DNA of 64,000 bases, from positions 1 to 64,000 of the forward strand of contig NZ_JAAKDU010000005.1 in the NCBI RefSeq assembly GCF_011038795.1, in the 5' to 3' direction. The position numbers and the translations under genes were made by a program. Position 1 is the first letter of the stretch. Each line of letters begins with the position of its first letter. Under the pieces are notes generated by a model. That model saw nothing but the letters and a program-made list of their open reading frames with translations. It made no database searches and was not told the DNA's origin. Source of the DNA: Streptococcus tangpeifui. Its GTDB lineage: Bacteria > Bacillota > Bacilli > Lactobacillales > Streptococcaceae. Positions 62,781-64,000 of the stretch are shown in pieces.

Positions 62781-64000
62781 ATGGAAAATTTAACTGTTGT
62801 TGAACAAATGGCTAAATGGGCTGCTACAAAAAATTTTGCTGACCTTTCTCAAGAAGAAGTAGCTGCTTTGAAGGGACGTGTGCTTGATGCTATTGGTTGT
62901 GCCATTGGTGCTTTGAATAGCCAGACAATCAAGAATATCCAGCAAATGACGCATGATTTAACTGCTGATGGTTCGGTGACCATGATTGGCGGGGGAAAAA
63001 CTACACCAGATTATGCAGCCTTGTTTAATGGTGCAGCTATTCGTTATTTAGATTATAACGACTCTTATTTAGCTAAAGGAGAAACCTGCCATCCGTCTGA
63101 TAATATTTCAGCTATTCTGGCAGCAACAGAGCACAATCATGGGACGGGGAAAGACTTTCTTCTTGGTCTAGCGATTGCTTACCAAATCCAGTGCCGACTT
63201 TCTGATGAGGCTCCTGTCAGAAAACATGGTTTTGACCATACTGTTCAGGAAGCTTATGGGGCTGCAGCTGGTGCGGCTAAGGCCTTGGGACTGACACAGA
63301 CGCAAATTGCAAATGCTATCGCCATCTCAGGAACTAGTTATAATTCTCTGCGGGTCACTCGGACGGGTGCACTGTCGAACTGGAAAGGTTTGGCGGCACC
63401 GAATACAGCCCGCGGTGCAATGTCTTCGGCTCTCTTGGCAAAGTATAATATTACAGGTCCACGAGAAGTTTTTGAAGGCAATAAAGGCTTCTATGAAACT
63501 ATTGCGGGTAAGTTTGAAATCGACTGGGAAAAAGAAGGTTTGGAACGTGTTTTAAAGACAATTATCAAGCGCTACAATGCTGAAATCCACTCCCAGTCTT
63601 CAATTGAGGGCTTGATTGAATTTAGAAATAAGGAACACCTTGCTCCAGAAGCTATTAAGGAAATTCGTTTGGATACCTTTGATGTTGCTTTTAATATTAT
63701 TGGAGGGGGCGAAGAAGGCGATAAGAAACAAATTCGTCTCAAGGAGGAAGCCGACCACTCGCTTCCATACATGCTGTCAGCAGCTTATTTGGATGGTCAG
63801 GTCTTGCCAGCCCAGTATGAACAAGATCGGATCCTAAAAGATGATATTCAAAATCTCTTGCAAAAAGTAACCGTTAGGGAAAATCCTGAGTTCAGCAAAC
63901 GTTTTCCGAATGAGATGGCTATCAGATTGGAAGTAGAAACCAATGATGGTCATGTTTATACGATTGATAAAGATGATTACCAAGGTTTTACTTCCAGACC
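62781..64000 (+). CDS. MmgE/PrpD family protein (2-methylcitrate dehydratase-like), incomplete at window end
   Basis: Open from the ATG at 62781 (SD AAAGGAG) to the last base, over 400 codons with no stop. It begins MENLTVVEQMAKWAATKNFA and carries the family core: LDAIGCAIGALNS, AAIRYLDYNDSYL, HPSDNISAILAATE and TGALSNWKGLAAPNTARGAM. Members dehydrate 2-methylcitrate or related tricarboxylates, or act in itaconate metabolism (cis-aconitate decarboxylase shares the fold). The rest of the gene and any operon partners lie beyond the window, so the substrate cannot be inferred. Confidence 0.9.
   Translation, partial: MENLTVVEQMAKWAATKNFADLSQEEVAALKGRVLDAIGCAIGALNSQTIKNIQQMTHDLTADGSVTMIGGGKTTPDYAALFNGAAIRYLDYNDSYLAKGETCHPSDNISAILAATEHNHGTGKDFLLGLAIAYQIQCRLSDEAPVRKHGFDHTVQEAYGAAAGAAKALGLTQTQIANAIAISGTSYNSLRVTRTGALSNWKGLAAPNTARGAMSSALLAKYNITGPREVFEGNKGFYETIAGKFEIDWEKEGLERVLKTIIKRYNAEIHSQSSIEGLIEFRNKEHLAPEAIKEIRLDTFDVAFNIIGGGEEGDKKQIRLKEEADHSLPYMLSAAYLDGQVLPAQYEQDRILKDDIQNLLQKVTVRENPEFSKRFPNEMAIRLEVETNDGHVYTIDKDDYQGFTSR

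Noticed and set aside
1..64000. CRISPR arrays, intact insertion sequences, prophage
   Set aside because: No regularly spaced identical repeats, no transposase or integrase and no phage structural genes were found on either strand.

Overview
The window is a chromosomal segment of a low-GC Gram-positive coccus, almost certainly a Streptococcus close to the mutans group. The proteins that point there are RgpG, SufCDSU, MecA, DltX/DltABCD, the OpuAA/OpuABC pair, the fused binding-protein/permease transporter and an LPKTN-anchored 5'-nucleotidase. Many promoters carry an extended -10 (TGnTATAAT). I cannot fix the species from sequence alone. I saw no CRISPR array, no intact insertion sequence and no prophage.

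Layout. 0-3.5 kb: the end of an rRNA operon (5S rRNA, tRNA-Asn), then osmoprotectant uptake (opuAA-opuABC). 3.4-10.5 kb: a CiaR-type small RNA with a degenerate second copy, polA, a CoA-binding protein, a PerR/Fur regulator, a decayed surface-protein gene, ilvA behind a CodY box, and an SPFH protein. 10.5-14.6 kb, minus strand: brnQ and a polar amino acid ABC transporter. 14.8-24.3 kb: a DUF2207 protein, uppP, mecA, rgpG and sufCDSU without sufB. 24.7-30.5 kb: a secreted glucosaminidase/CHAP hydrolase, carbonic anhydrase, an AIM24-type protein, a LiaF-like membrane protein and gltX. 30.5-33.4 kb: an orphan FasA/ComE-type LytTR regulator flanked by two structured RNAs. 33.4-42 kb: argG, PyrR-type hairpins, argH, the surface nucleotidase, and rnpA-yidC-jag. 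42.8-46.4 kb: an ABC exporter, a LytTR-DUF3021 pair and rpmH. 46.6-51.1 kb: the dlt operon for teichoic-acid D-alanylation. 51.1-53.5 kb: decayed genes around a RelBE-like toxin-antitoxin pair. 53.6-64 kb: a lipoprotein, tatD, an ASCH protein, rnmV, a block of small accessory genes with two regulators and clear inverted-repeat operators, ksgA, and an incomplete MmgE/PrpD gene running off the end.

Most interesting. The interval between gltX and argG holds a compact regulatory unit. A FasA/ComE-like response regulator has no kinase beside it. Downstream is an RNA with two hairpins that show the same 14-nt C-rich loop sequence, behind three direct repeats spaced 20-21 bp. Upstream is a second RNA whose apical loop is perfectly complementary over 8 nt to both of those loops. 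Also notable are three PyrR-type hairpins between argG and argH with no pyrimidine gene nearby, a csRNA upstream of polA, and a mosaic intergenic repeat family present at eight or more sites, some of which carry terminator hairpins.
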